From assembly GCA_963920765.1 (NCBI GenBank), contig OY987244.1, positions 6,884,501 through 6,948,500 on the forward strand: 64,000 bases of DNA. The letters run 5' to 3'. Made by a program: the position numbers and the translations under genes. The first letter of the stretch is position 1, and each line of letters starts with the position of its first letter. This document shows, piece by piece, positions 34,668 to 47,200 of this stretch. Below the pieces are notes generated by a model. That model had not been told where the DNA came from. It did no database searches and worked only from the letters and a program-made list of their open reading frames with translations. This DNA comes from Ulota crispa. Taxonomy: Eukaryota > Streptophyta > Bryopsida > Orthotrichales > Orthotrichaceae.

Positions 34668-35209
34668 ACACATAGAACTACTATATGATTCATGAAATAC
34701 TATAGATTTTAGTAATAGAAAGAAAGATTAATTATTTTGAAAAATTGTTGAGACAGGATAAATTTGGACAAATAAATTATATACATAAAAATGCCCTTTT
34801 TAATGTCAAATGAATGCATTTACAAAAAAAATACGGAAATATTGTCACTTCATCCTTACAAATTAGCAACGCCCCTTATGCATTGCCAAAAAAACCAGTG
34901 GTTCTCTCTGCCCCCTCTACACAGCAAAATGAATATTACATTTCCATCACCTCTAGTTAGCACACACATTATACAAATTTAGTGACACATTGCACCTTTA
35001 AAATAGCGTACCTTGCAAATTGCATTGCAGCCATTTTTAGTCTTATAATACTCTCCTCTTGGTATTTTGAAATGTGCATGGTTGCCCCTCTTTGTCCTCA
35101 TCCTCATTGGTCGCATTGTCCTATACACAAATTACCTAACAAGTAATTAGTAACTAATGCAATACATATTGCAAAGAGAGACATGCTTATAAGAAGGGAA
35201 CACCATTAT
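34665..35209. other. Intergenic, no feature seen
   Basis: AT-rich DNA without recognised coding or repeat structure. Confidence 0.5.
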
Positions 35210-36990
35210 TGTGTAAGACCAAAAATTCCACGTAGGCCATTGTAAAGACAAGGCATCCTTGCCATCAACGTCACTTACAATAGGAACCCAACTCTTCTTC
35301 TGCTTTGAAGCAACCTTTTTTGCATTATAGTCTTCTGATTTTGTTCTATGTTTTGCACAAGTATGGCCGCTGGATGATGCTTCGGCCCGTTTCTCTTATT
35401 CAAAGGCTTCAAGCCTTTGCTTCACCGCTATCATTCTAGGGTCACTGAAAATATGCTCCTCTAATAGTGATTGACGTTTTCCAACGTTTGTGTTCTCATC
35501 TTTGTAGTTCTCAAGCAATTCTCCTTCAACATTGTCTTGATCACTATTGTCTTCTTCTAATCCCTTCTCTTTTGCACTTGCATGCTTTGATAACATAAAA
35601 GGTCTACCTCCAATTGGAAAAATGCGTACCTTCTCTTTGTTTTTCTTGGAACAACTACCATACCCTTTGTCCCGTCGCATCTCATGATTGATCTTCTCTG
35701 GTTCCAACGATCTATGTAGTTTGTTCTCCAATCTTTGCTTCACACCAACCAATCTTAATGGGCCTGTTCTCCCAAAGTTCACTCTACATGCGTTGGCATG
35801 TCTACAATATTTGTTGTAGTCATCACCATCACTAATGTTGTTTTCATTTTGCAAACGTGACTGCCTCTCATAATCTTTGTCAGTTTTAGAATTATGGACC
35901 TCCTCTGTTGTACAGATTTCACGAAGCTTGAGCAAACCCACTTGTTTATACGCATTGAAACAATCAGTTTGTCATATGAAGTTGACTTCTCACCAATAAA
36001 CAAAACATAACTTGAAACATGTGAAGGTCGGAGCTTTACAAGAAAAGGAAACGCGGTACTGGCATATTAACTTCCTGAAACGTATACACAGCGGTCATCC
36101 ACATGGACACTATAATACAAGCATGAGAAGCAAACAATATTTACCGCAGTCTCCTGCACAACAATCCTTGCAGCCGTAGACTGTCCACCTCTCTTTGGAT
36201 GTTCAAGGGTACCTTTTTGGAACAATGACTGCATCGACTCCTTGTTGTGATTCTCAATTTCCCACCATTTTGAAGATTCTGGTCTTCCACTACTAACACA
36301 ATTTTTGTGAAAATAGACATCATCAGATTGCTTCTGTTTGCCTCGATGCTCCCCCTTACGTTTTGAACTACAACTGGTGTCAGCAGGTAGTCCTTTCAAC
36401 GTTTTCCTAGTCATTCTCAGGAGCTTAGTGGAAACTATTTGCTTCCCTTTCACTGCACTGGGCAATGCATCCTCATCTGCAAAAATTTCAAGGCCTCACA
36501 TAACATAACACTGTACTTAATGTAAAAAAATTGCCTGACCTAACGACTACATTGCCTTTTGAAACTTCTTGCATATGTAACAAAAAAAGTTATATTGCAA
36601 TCATCATGAAAATAAGTGTTGACATGCATAATAATAAACAAAAATAGCATTTATACCATTGTCCTGCGCATCCGCCGTCTGCAACTTCGTCTCTCCTCGG
36701 TGAATACAACTCTTGCAGGTCATTGCTCCTTGTCTCCCTCAACCTCAAGATTGTTTATGTGTAGAAGGCCCCATTGTTGTCTCAGTAGGCTTCTTCACTA
36801 CCTCAGCTTTGTAGGTCACTTCTCTCCCTGAATAATTTGTTGTAGTCTTCAAATTTGATGTACTGAGAATTATTGGTATAGCAGAAGCAATCAGAGCACT
36901 TCTTTTCTTTCTCGATTTCTTGAAAGGAAGATTGCTAGTCAATGACACAAATTCCTCTCTTGATTTTAGAGACTTTTTGTTACTTCCCAT
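35210..36990 (-). CDS. Unrecognised lysine-rich protein gene, possibly a young pseudogene
   Basis: I do not recognise the product. From ATG 36990 the frame runs to about 36750 (MGSNKKSLKSREEF, then FKKSRKKRSAL, basic and nuclear-like). An exon ending at 36657 (CIHRGETKLQTADAQD) joins the exon 36145-36476 (DEDALPSAVKGKQ) in phase 1 over GT-AG borders. That exon continues with KWWEIENHNKESMQS. A long exon, 35396-35941, is rich in K, E, D and N and repeats VKQRLE twice (VGVKQRLENKL, IAVKQRLEAFE). Its TAA stop at 35396 is followed in the same frame by EKRAEASSSGHTCAKHR ... KKSWVPI, ending before GTAAGT. The stop is therefore probably a recent nonsense mutation, or the true end of a shortened protein. 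I could not fix the junctions near 36.72 and 35.95 kb. Confidence 0.45.
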
Positions 36991-38420
36991 AGCAAAATTT
37001 TATAGAGAAGTTGAAGATTATGGTAGTAAGATGAAAGCTGTATGACCTTACCTTTGGTCCTATTCTAATGGTAGTCTCATGGCTTCTTTATATAATTTTT
37101 TTTCTTATAGCATTGTCCACACTTCAAAAATTGGAGATATGAAATTTTTATAAGAGGTCTTCTAATAAATCCATATATGTGAATTTTTGAATGTTTTTTA
37201 TGCTTTCAAGTGAAAATAGAGAGGATATGAGATTACACATATAAAAAATTGGCAATCCTAGGCGTACGCCTCAAATTTGATGGAAAAATCTTTAAAAAAT
37301 CATAGCAATCCGGAGGTGTCTGGCGGTATGGAGCCGATTGTAGTCTTCTTTCCATTGAAAGAGATTTTAAACAATGAGAATTTTTTGCTCTTGCTAAGGC
37401 TTAGATTTTGGTTCCATTGCAAGTGAATTGGCAACTATGTATAAATTAATTGGTCTTGGATCAACAATATTATCAATGGCCTCTCACATTATCTCAAAAT
37501 GTTGATGTGATGGTAATTTTGTAATTGTTAACTATGGTTTGCAATTAATCATAGAATATAAGGATGGAGACTTTGTGTGGTTTTTAGTTGCTTTTGAGCA
37601 CATACATGTACACTGTACTGCTGCTGTTGTCTATGATGATGCTTTTTTTGTACATGTACTTAGCTTTTGCCTTTTGCTAGATTGCTTGACATTTTTGTGG
37701 CAGCTGCTATTAATTATTTTGTCTTTTGTATTGTCATGAATTGAGCCTTGAACTGTAATGACCTCATGAGCAAGAGTATGAATTCGACAACTCATGTTTA
37801 GAGAGCAATGAGCAACACCATGAATTTGATAATTTTCTATGGGATCCAAATCTATACAACTCTTTTGCACAAGAATTTTTGGTATTTTAAATACTACCCA
37901 CTTCATGATTCCATAAAAGAGTTACACGGGGTGTTGGCACGTGAACGTTATCGTGTTGCTTGTTTGTTGTACAATGGGATACAAGAACCTTACAAACTTT
38001 GGCACTAGCACTCTTCCTATCTTGTTGTCAATTGGTCACTTCCATGTTAATTGCATGCATTATATTGCACCCCCGGTCATGAAATTTGGTAGCCTCATCT
38101 TTACACTTGTCTTGCACATCTTAGGATTTTTTTTAGATTTATTGACTCCTACCATTACATGTTGTGGCGCTTGATTTACACCTACTTTTAAGTTTTTCGA
38201 GAGGTGCATTGGCAATAATGGCTGCCACAATCAATTTGGTTCTTATTGGCAAAGGTTGGGCTTCTTTACAAAGTGCATTGCCAATTGATGTGCTTCTTTC
38301 CTATATATGTTTTGCGCAAGCTTGTTCATGGTGCAGGCTTCAATCAGTCTTGTATTTTTTGGCTTCCATTTCTGCCTTTTTCACTTCCAATCTGCTTTAG
38401 TTGATTTTGATTTTGGTCCA
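36991..38420. other. Intergenic, no gene recognised
   Basis: Open frames of 60-90 codons occur on both strands but match nothing known and lack coding-like composition. The 5' flank of the minus-strand gene at 35210-36990 would lie here. Confidence 0.45.
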
Positions 38421-38434
38421 CTTTTTTTCAAAGG

Positions 38435-38458
38435 GGCGAGGGGGGGGGGGAAGGGGGG
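38435..38458. repeat. Poly-G tract
   Basis: A run of about twelve G, then AA and six more G, on the + strand, unusual in this AT-rich DNA. A G-quadruplex is possible. Confidence 0.7.
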
Positions 38459-38560
38459 CTTATACTTCCGCGTGTGAGGGTAATTATGGCATCCGCCAAC
38501 AACACTTTTGGTTCAAATGTCTAATCTGCAATGTCAAGAGCTTGTTTTGCGCAATCATTG

Positions 38561-38648
38561 CCGGAGGGAGGCACTGTTGCTGCTACCGAAGGGAGGCGCT
38601 ATTGCTACTGCCGGAGGGAGGCGCTGTTGCTGCTGCCGGAGGGAGCAA
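38561..38648. repeat. 25-bp tandem repeat
   Basis: Three and a half units of CCGGAGGGAGGCGCTGTTGC plus TGCTG, with few substitutions. The period is not a multiple of three, so it is unlikely to be coding. Confidence 0.8.
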
Positions 38649-38989
38649 GCTTGCTACACTTGTTTTGCTATTGTTTTGTTATTGTAGTTGTTTTGAGCTG
38701 CTGATCCATGCTGCAACATACTTTGCATCCCTTTCAGTCAAATTTTTTATACACATTTAATTTATTTTTCTTTAAGGGTTTAGAATAGGATTTACTAAAT
38801 TTATTTGTTTTTGATCAAATCAATCAATATTCCACAATGCAAATACAAACTTTAAGCATAGATGAAAGGTCTCTCATAATTTGATAGCAAAAATACAGAA
38901 TCAAAATTTAAAAACATAACAATATTATTGGAGATGCTTCAATTCACAATGTTTGTTGTCCTAACAAAATAGACAACAATTGGATGTTT

Positions 38990-40465
38990 ATGAATTGAAA
39001 AACAAAGTCAGCGTATTGTAAAACTATTTGCACATACACAATGTGATTTAGGTTGGGTGGTCAATCATGATTGCCAAAAAACTCTTGCCATGCTTGCAAA
39101 TAGTTTTCAAGTCCATTGTAATACTATACATAAATATATCCGTATGATAGGTTTTGAAAATAGAATTGCTCATAATAAACCTCATCTCAATATAATCCAA
39201 CAAACAAAAAGATTAGCTTTTGCTTGAAAACATCATCACTAGCTTGTAAAAGATTGAAAAAAAGAAATCTAGATAGACAAATCTTCATTTGAATTAGAAA
39301 AAAACTCTTGCCAAATTTGAGTATAGCAAATGTGCATCTCATTTTATTGGGCCTATCTTTAAATTTGGTAGATCATTGATCATGGTTTGAGAGGCTTCAA
39401 CAATTTTGACAAAAGTTTTATAGTTATGATTCCAAAAAAACAAAAACAACTAAAGATTTCGCTCACAATGTATACAATGGCACATTGAGTGGCTTCTACT
39501 TTATGCATGACCATCCCAAAAAACTCACACTTATAGAAGATGGTGCTCCAGTCCATTGTGAATTTGTGACAAGTTTCCAGATGAAAGAAAAAAAACTCAC
39601 TATACACAAAAGTAAGTTTGGCCTACTAACTCACTTGATCTAAATCCCATCGAGAACTTGTAGAAGTAATGAAAGATTTGCTACGCCACCACAACTGGCC
39701 ATAGAACAAGCAAAAAATGATACATGTAGTTTACCCTATTATCATTGGGCCTTAGATAAAAAACCAATAAAAAAATAGTTATAATATATCAAACGACATG
39801 GTTATGGTCTCATCTGAAAGATAATCAAGTCAAGGTTTTGCATCAAGTTCCAAATTTGTAAATGAGTGAAGTATGAGTTAGTTATCAAGGTTTCAATGAG
39901 ATAAGGTCAAGGTTCTGCTCAAATTTGAAGTTACCCTATTATCACTTCCTTATCATTTCCTTAGAGGTTTTTCATTGTCATACATGATAATATTTTGTCA
40001 TTTTCATTTTTGAACTTCTTCCTTTCCTTAACCTTTGTGGTCATCCATAAGTGCTAACTTAGTTGACAATTTTCATTTTTTTAGGGTATTTTGCAACTAA
40101 CATTACTATAGCTAAGGTGTTGGGGCAATAAATTGTATATCTAACTAAGGTCTTCATAGGTAATACGTTATATCTTTTGAAAATTTTGGTCAAATGGAAC
40201 AAAAATTGCTTGACTAGTAAAGGACTCTAGAACCTTTCTTGCAATACTTGTAAACTTGGATTCGAAACTAAACCCTAAAAAATATGAATTTTTGAAGATA
40301 GAGAAGTGATAATAGGAGCGGTGTGATAATAGGGTAAACTACCTATACACATAATTCAAAGAACATGGGTTGAAATATTTATGGAGCAATTACACAAACT
40401 TACTGCAAGTATGCCCAATTGAATACAAGCAGTGATTTCAGCAAGAGGTGGAAATACTAGGTGGT
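38990..40465 (+). pseudogene. Tc1/mariner transposase pseudogene, split by a MITE
   Basis: Read through stops and frameshifts, the order of Tc1 transposase blocks is clear. NTIHKYIRMIGFENRIAHNK, QTKRLAFA and IDKSSFELEK (39.11-39.30 kb) correspond to the end of the DNA-binding part and the first catalytic region. LIEDGAPVHC (about 39.53 kb) follows, and WPTNSLDLNPIENL (about 39.62 kb) is the DPNPIE-type signature. After the insert at 39729-40339 the tail resumes with WVEIFMEQLHKLTASMPN and VISARGGNTR. At least five stops are present, so it is dead. It may be related to the transposase that once moved some of the TA-flanked MITEs here; that is inference. Confidence 0.8.
39729..40339. mobile_element. 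TA-flanked MITE Z inside the transposase relic
   Basis: GTTTACCCTATTATCA begins it and TGATAATAGGGTAAAC ends it, a perfect 16-bp terminal repeat, with TA on both sides. It separates the two halves of the transposase relic. A further CTATTATCA word lies inside, near 39.94 kb. 611 bp, no coding region. Confidence 0.8.
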
Positions 40466-40630
40466 AGATAGTATATAGAAATTATCCAAACTCTATTATC
40501 ACTTGTACAATTTCATGTATATATTTGTCAAATCATATAGTACTCTTTTGTGTAATTCCAATGCAATTTTTAATTTCAAAATTAAACAATTTTTGGAAAG
40601 ATATGGTTTCCTAAAGTTTTTGTATTGTTA

Positions 40631-41268
40631 AGGTAGGAGTACCCCTCACCGTTAGTGTCTCCATCCTCAATATCTACTTGTGTTAGTAATGTTAGTGACT
40701 GATAATTTTTAAAAAATTGATTATAGGTGACAAAGTGATGGTTTTGGGTGACTTGCATGATAGTATTGAGTGCTCCATCTCACTATTTAATCCTTAAAAG
40801 ATGAGAGAGCATTGTATATACACTGCCATATAATGGGTATTTGCTACCAACAAAAGGTTGTAATTTGGGATCTCAAATAGCTCACTATGACCGCATGGAT
40901 CTATTCTCCAACTTCTTTGTTGATCTCAAATGTAATAAAGGTGTGGATGCACTCCAAATACAAGAAAAATACATTGTATTGTACTAGTCGCAAAGGGCTG
41001 CCTTGTCCTTTAGGGATTAAGAACTCCTCAAGTTAGTGTTTTGAGCGTATGAGCACACTAAAGACATCTCCTACACACAACTATACATTTTCATTGATTT
41101 AGGACTTTAAAAAATCTTTGTGAACAAATGCTTGCAATGGGAACTTTCAAATTGATGCCAATATTTTTGATTTCCTCTTCCTAACTTAACACTACTTTTT
41201 TCAAAGTTCATCAACTGATTTTCCTACCCAAAACTCTTAGTTTCACGCTTATGGGTGGTACTACCTTA
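40631..41268. mobile_element. TA-flanked MITE, family W copy 1 (host of E3)
   Basis: Ends AGGTAGGAGTACCCC and GGGTGGTACTACCT, with TA outside. It matches 42391-42747 in order (CAAAGTGATGGTT, AAAAATCTTTGTGAACAAATG, CTTATGGGTG). A TTAA element of family E sits inside it at 40787-41020. The terminal hexamer AGGTAG is shared with family P. Confidence 0.75.
40787..41020. mobile_element. piggyBac-like MITE, family E copy 3, nested in W
   Basis: TTAATCCTTAAAAGATGAG ... GTCCTTTAGGGATTAA, 234 bp, in inverse orientation to copies 1 and 2. The host reads CACTAT-TTAA-insert-TTAA-GAAC, while the related copy at 42391-42747 reads CACTATTTAAGAAC. This is a second direct example of TTAA duplication. Confidence 0.8.
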
Positions 41269-41887
41269 GCTAAAGTTGCACTGCAAAAAAAAATTGTAAG
41301 ATTATTGTACTCAACTGTACAAACAAACCCATCTCTAATCTTTTAGAGTCAAATTTTTGAGAAGGAAGCAAAACATAGCAGTTTCTTTTGTATTTTCTTC
41401 CATGATAGACAAGGGTTTAGCATCTTCTCACAAGGCCTAGATCCAACATCTCTAAAAGAATTTCACAAATTTTTTATCTCTAAATCATACCTTCTTATCC
41501 ACTTTCATAACTTATGTTGTTTCAATTGCTATTTCGATCCTCCAACAACAACCACTTGCACTACATGTTTTTGTGAAGCAATAAGGCTATTTCAAGTATC
41601 TTGTCTTAGTAATCCTACGCTACAAGAAAAAAAATCCTTACTCTATTCATTTTGCATAGTGAAAAACAAGAATTTTAGGGTGATGTTGTTTGTCAACAAA
41701 AAAACAAAATGAAAGTTTTAATCCTAAATACCTAGTTGTGCGTCATCCATGGAAGTGTTGGACATTTGTTTATGGTTGAACGTACTTTCGGAAATTTTGT
41801 CAATGTTATTGTAAACTTAATTATAAGTTTTGTTACATAAGTTATAGTTAATGGTCATTATACTATCAATATTGGAATTAAAATTTA

Positions 41888-42177
41888 GGAAAAACTTGAT
41901 GGATATCCCTGAAATTTGCAATATTTGAAATTGCACAAATACCCTTAACACCTCAAAGGAGCATCTCAAGTAGTTTTGCAAGTAATTTTTTCAATTATTT
42001 TGTTCCATCTTTGTGAGTTCCTATGCTTCAAACAATAAGGTATTCATTGCAAGATCTAGAAACAATGATTTTGAGGAGCAAAGTAATTGTGTCAAGGGTA
42101 TTTGTGCAATTTCTGAAAAACCAAGGGTATCTAGATACAAATATTGCAAATTTCAAGGGTATCTATTGAATTTTTCC
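41888..42177. mobile_element. Mutator-like MITE, family T copy 2
   Basis: GGAAAAACTTGATGGATATC and GGGTATCTATTGAATTTTTCC form the outer part of long inverted repeats (ATTTGCAATAT / ATATTGCAAAT, TTGCACAAATACCCTT / AAGGGTATTTGTGCAA). The flanking nonamers TAAAATTTA and TAGAATTTA differ at one base, as expected for a 9-bp Mutator-type duplication. Confidence 0.75.
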
Positions 42178-42390
42178 TAGAATTTACTAAAAATTGGTAA
42201 TTGTGAGAATTCCAAAGCCACTTGCAAAGCCACCTAGTTGACACTGCTACATTTTATCATAATTTTAGAATCATCTCAAAATGTTTGTTTGATAGAAAAC
42301 AACACCAACGCCTACAATGTCTACTTTCTCTCTTCCTCTCAAAAGAGACTTCATCATAACAATTCTACCTAGAAAACTCCACTAAATGTA

Positions 42391-42747
42391 AGGTAGCCAC
42401 ACCCATGGGCGTCACTGACATAATCAGGGTGCTTATGGATACTTAAGTGATAATCATGGGTGGCAAAGTGATGGTTGTGGGTGACTCCATGACAGTTTTG
42501 AGTACCCATCTCACTATTTAAGAACCAACAAGCCTTGTTTTTAGCATCTCTTACACATGGTTCCTACAATTTTGGTGATTTTGGACTTTGAAAAATCTTT
42601 GTGAACAAATGTTTGCAATTGGAACCTTGAATTTGATACCAATACTTTTGGTTTCCATTTCCCAACTTACAATATTTTTTTCAAAGTTAGTCAATTGTTT
42701 TACCTACTTCAAAACCCTTATTTCTACACTTATGGGTGCGCCTACCT
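42391..42747. mobile_element. TA-flanked MITE, family W copy 2 (empty site)
   Basis: AGGTAGCCACACCCATGGG ... CTTATGGGTGCGCCTACCT with TA on both sides. It is intact at TTAA 42518-42521, the position where copy 1 is interrupted. Confidence 0.75.
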
Positions 42748-43650
42748 TACTACAACAAAAAGTAGAAATGAGAACCCACAAAAATAAATCGCCATAAAAT
42801 ACAAATTTGCTACAATATTTTTGCTTATGAGGGCTTAATCAAACCCAACTTCAACTAATTATTGAAGAAAAATACATTCCAGACTGCCAAGTGATGTAAA
42901 CCTATATTTCATTAGGCCTTGTACATAATTTTTGTATGCGGCCCTCCAAAGTTAACGCATACATGAAATCAATCGTTGAAGTGACTTTACAAACATACAT
43001 TACCAATTCCAACAAATGTCTTCACTCTTTCGGAGAGATTGAAGTCTAGCAAAAGCAAAATGCATACTACCATTTATTGGAACATCTTGGTAATTGTAAA
43101 GGAGATAGTAATTGCAACAAATGCCATATTTGATAATGGATCCGAGCATTGAATGCACACTATATCATTTGAAACAATATATTGGTACTGTACTACCAAC
43201 AGTGGCAGTGGCATCATCCATATTCCATATTTTTGGAATCAAAAATCAGATTCCCATTTATTGGCTCTGGATTGAAAGGGAGGAGAGGGTGGAAGCTCAA
43301 TAAGTTTATAGACAAAAGCTACATTAACAGAGGAAGTTTGATTGCACCAATGCTACTTCAGCCAGTTCTACAATTTGCAAGGAACGATCCTATACAGTAG
43401 TAGCATGAACTTGGAAAGGATTTAAGCCATTTGATAGAAGTGGGTGTTCAACCCATAAGCGCCATTGGAGATGATCAAAGTTGTGAAGACGTGAAGTGAA
43501 AGTCTCTGAATTATCTGAACACCCCATTATGAAACAATCACACTCTAATACGTCCTTCCAAATCAACATCGTTTAAAGACCCAGGCCTTCAATCAATAAA
43601 AGATAGGCTCCATGATGTAGTACTATCCATGAGAATTCCGCTTCGAGCTA
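42748..43650. other. Intergenic, no feature seen
   Basis: No gene or clear repeat. Open frames of 60-70 codons on the + strand match nothing known. Confidence 0.5.
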
Positions 43651-43979
43651 AGGTAGGAGGCTCATAAACCGACCATCTAAGGGCTGAAACTGAATTTTGG
43701 GGAGGTGAAACTTTTTGAAATATTTTTCAGTAAATTTTCCTTGAAAGACAAGAGGAATTAGCATCTAACCCCCAAGTTGTTTCATATTTTTTGGAGCTTT
43801 GTGGAATTAGTTATGAAAATTTGAAGTTGAAGTGGCATACGGCTCTAAAACCGTCCACCTCCTCAAATGTACTCTTACTTATACATTGTTGAAGCCTATA
43901 AAAAACAGCATGTACAAAAGGCGTACATTTGAGAAGGTGGACGGTTTTAGTACCCGGACGGTTTCAGAGCCTCCTACCT
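43651..43979. mobile_element. TA-flanked MITE, family P copy 2
   Basis: AGGTAGGAGGCTCATAAACC at the left and GAGCCTCCTACCT at the right, TA outside. Very similar to 4496-4819. It also contains an inner pair CCGTCCACCT / AGGTGGACGG. It lies about 290 bp downstream of the E2 stop codon. Confidence 0.8.
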
Positions 43980-44267
43980 TAGGAAACAATCCCAAAGACT
44001 CAAATCATTTCACATGATTCGCAGCAGCTCAACAATGTAACTAGAGGGCAACTGATATTGCATGCCGGTGGTTACAAGTTATGCCTCATTCTCAACCTCA
44101 GCCTCTCGAATCCTCAAAGCACAAGCACAAGCACAACAGTGTCTCCCAAGTTGACACTTGCGGTAGCCCCACGTGTGGACGAACTCTCGGATGACGCTTT
44201 GAAAGATAATACCTTATAATACGTCCCCAAATTCAGAAGTGCAAAACAAATGAAGCTACACTGACCT

Positions 44268-47200
44268 CTAGATGTCTAACATCAGCCGGCGAGGGTCCTC
44301 CACGTTGTCTTTGACGGCCCTTAGAAATAGAACGGCTTCTCTTCCATCAATGAGTCGGTGATCGTACGTGAGGGCCACATACATCATAGGTTTGGCAACA
44401 ATATCATTGCCCACCACCATGGGGCGCTTTTGAATTGAGTGCATACCCAAAATTGCAGACTGCATTCACATACCGTAAAATCGTAAGAAAAACCAGGTAA
44501 GGTGTGGAAATCAAAAAGTATCCAACCTACTACAGCGGTGCTTGGTTAGCGTCGACCTTTGTAACAGCTCACACTCCCACTCCCCTTTTGCCCAAAGCAT
44601 GTATTATGAGCTTGGTTAAGGTCAAGTGCTTGCATATGGTCAACGTTTTCTCTTCCTCGATGCCCATTCTTACTCATCAGTTAGAAAGGTGTTTGGTTAA
44701 TGTACCAAAAACATGGGTGGAAAAGCACCTCCAAAGTTGCAACCACTAGAACTAGGGAAAGTAATGCAAATGGAGTGTTTCTTTATGATCAATGCTTGGA
44801 TAAGGTCAACAATTTTTTCCAGCCCAAAGTGTTGACCTTATCCAAGCACCACTGTAGTAGACTACCTTAAAATATGTTGGATCTCTTTCACTTGAAGGAC
44901 TCCAATAAAAAGACTTCTCTCCCTTCATTCAGGATTTACTACAGAACGAAATGCCACAGGATATGATTGAAAGCTTCAAAATGTTTCAATGAGTTACCTG
45001 TGGGGGGTTAATGATAGGCGTGCTAATGAGACTTCCATAGACGCCGCCGTTAGATATGGTAAATGTACCGCCAGCCATATCATCTATTGAGATGCTCCCA
45101 TCGTTTGCCTTCTTGCCAAGTGTGTTGATGGTCTTCTCAATTTGCGCAAAATTAAGATGCTCTGCTCCCCGGATCACTGGTACAACAAGTCCCTACATGT
45201 GTAGACACTCGAATACTCAGAAACACCATCAAACTGACCTTTTGAACATAACTCACAGATGACGAATAAACTAAATATTCACTTCAAGATTCTTTACCTT
45301 GGCAGTTCCAACAGCAATACTGATGTCTACGTAGTCTCTGTAGATGATGTCATCTCCATCGATTACTGCATTCACTGCAGGAAACTGCTTGAGTGCACTG
45401 ACGGCTGCCTGTAAAACCGCATTCCAGGCCAATAATTCAGCATAAGAAAGTTTTGATCAGAATTCAGCAACAGTATTAAGCAAAACTATGCTGACGGTTC
45501 ATCTCAAAAGAACGCAATTGGAAACTAGAACAAGCACCTACGTAACAAGAGGCGCTGCCTTTAATACTATCACCAAAATATAAAGCTCTCTTCTTGCCAT
45601 CGTATATAATACCACATTTGTAACGTATGAGAAGTATATCAAGGCAGCAATCGGTGTTACGAGATTGCAAAAATATTGCTCTAGAGTTTGCAATACATGC
45701 AGCTCTGTGTTGCACGATTATTGGTGACCACACGAACAAGTGGCTCAACAAAACCTTTTCTTAGAATCACATACTCTCCTACACTACTTAATTTTCACCA
45801 AATTTCTATTTATTAGAATTCACAACATGCAATGTTCCCGCATTGCCTCTATCCGGAAGGACAGAGCCAATACAATCACTATCCCTTCATTGCCGATGAA
45901 CCTTGAACAAATTTATGTTAAAGTTGTAGTAGATAATTTTCATGCCTTGAGATAACAGAAATCAAACATAAGTACAAACTGCATCAAGTAAGTGCTGAAC
46001 GTCAGGTACCTTCACAAATCCAGACATAAAACCCAACTTCACACCATGTTTCTCTTGAAACAAATCCTTGTGCTGGGTGCGCATCTGCATCAAGTTAGAC
46101 CTGCAAAAACAAACAAAAAAGCATGCTCAAAAATGGTAATTGCTGTCGTGGTATATATATCTAATCACCCTTGGCTTGAGAATCAACAAAGACATTCACT
46201 ACCGGCAGCTCACACGAATACTACCCAACATGACTCAACGACAGAAACAAAGTTATAATGAAGTCAAACCAGTTCGAGGTAAGAACCAGAAGCTCACATG
46301 TCAATCTCATTGAAGGTAGTGAGCAATGCAAAGGTATTTTGAGAATCCTTTAGCCTAGTGGCCACTCTCTTTCGCAACCGGGTCATTGGAACCTGAAAAC
46401 AAAAAGTAGACAATATGAAACCCCCCTTGGAACCACATTCCATGCCACAACACACTGCAAGTGTACTACCATGAACAATGTCACGTTAGAGAATCAGACA
46501 ATCAAAACACATGCAAGTATCCAAGCCACTGTCAAAGTTTCACTAGCAGAGAAAGCCCTAGCGGTATTCTAAAAAACCTAGCCGCGTTAAAATCCTACTA
46601 GTCAAAGCAGTTTCTAACGTCAACCTGACCGATTGTTAAGCAGCTAGATTTTCTAGAATACCTCAGGAGGGTGGAATCTCTAATAGTGATTTGTAGCAAC
46701 TACCAGATGAATGAACTTACCCTTCGTTCTCCTCCTTTTAAGGGCATGTGTACTTCAGTTCCAGATGTAGATTTGGGTTGGGCGGGTTTTGGAGGTGGTG
46801 CTTTAGGTTCAGCCGGAGGAGTACGTGGAGAGTCCTTATTAGGAGAAGAGCTCGAAGCAGCTGCGGTTTTAGGAGGAAGTGGAGGGACAGAGTCATCTTT
46901 TGAAGGAGTGGCCGACTCTTTCGGAGGAGGAGCTACTGACTCTTTCGAAGGAGAAGCCGCTGGAGTTCCAGCTTCACCAACGGCCACTCGTGCCAGTTGT
47001 GTTCCAGCTTTAACTGTGTCGCCTTCTTTGGCTAGAATCTGCAATATGAGCCCAGTTTAGTACAACTGACTTGATGATTGTGGAGCTCAAACTTTATCCA
47101 GACAGGAGAAGCTCAGCATAATTGCACTATGACATACACATGTTCAACCACAGCATAATCGAAGTGTGACAGAAACATGTTCTACCAGAAACTATAAAAT

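Noticed and set aside
38164..38760. Frames of 78 and 119 codons near the poly-G tract
   Set aside because: The second is driven by the poly-G tract and the 25-bp tandem repeat. The first is hydrophobic but shows no known domain or splice context.
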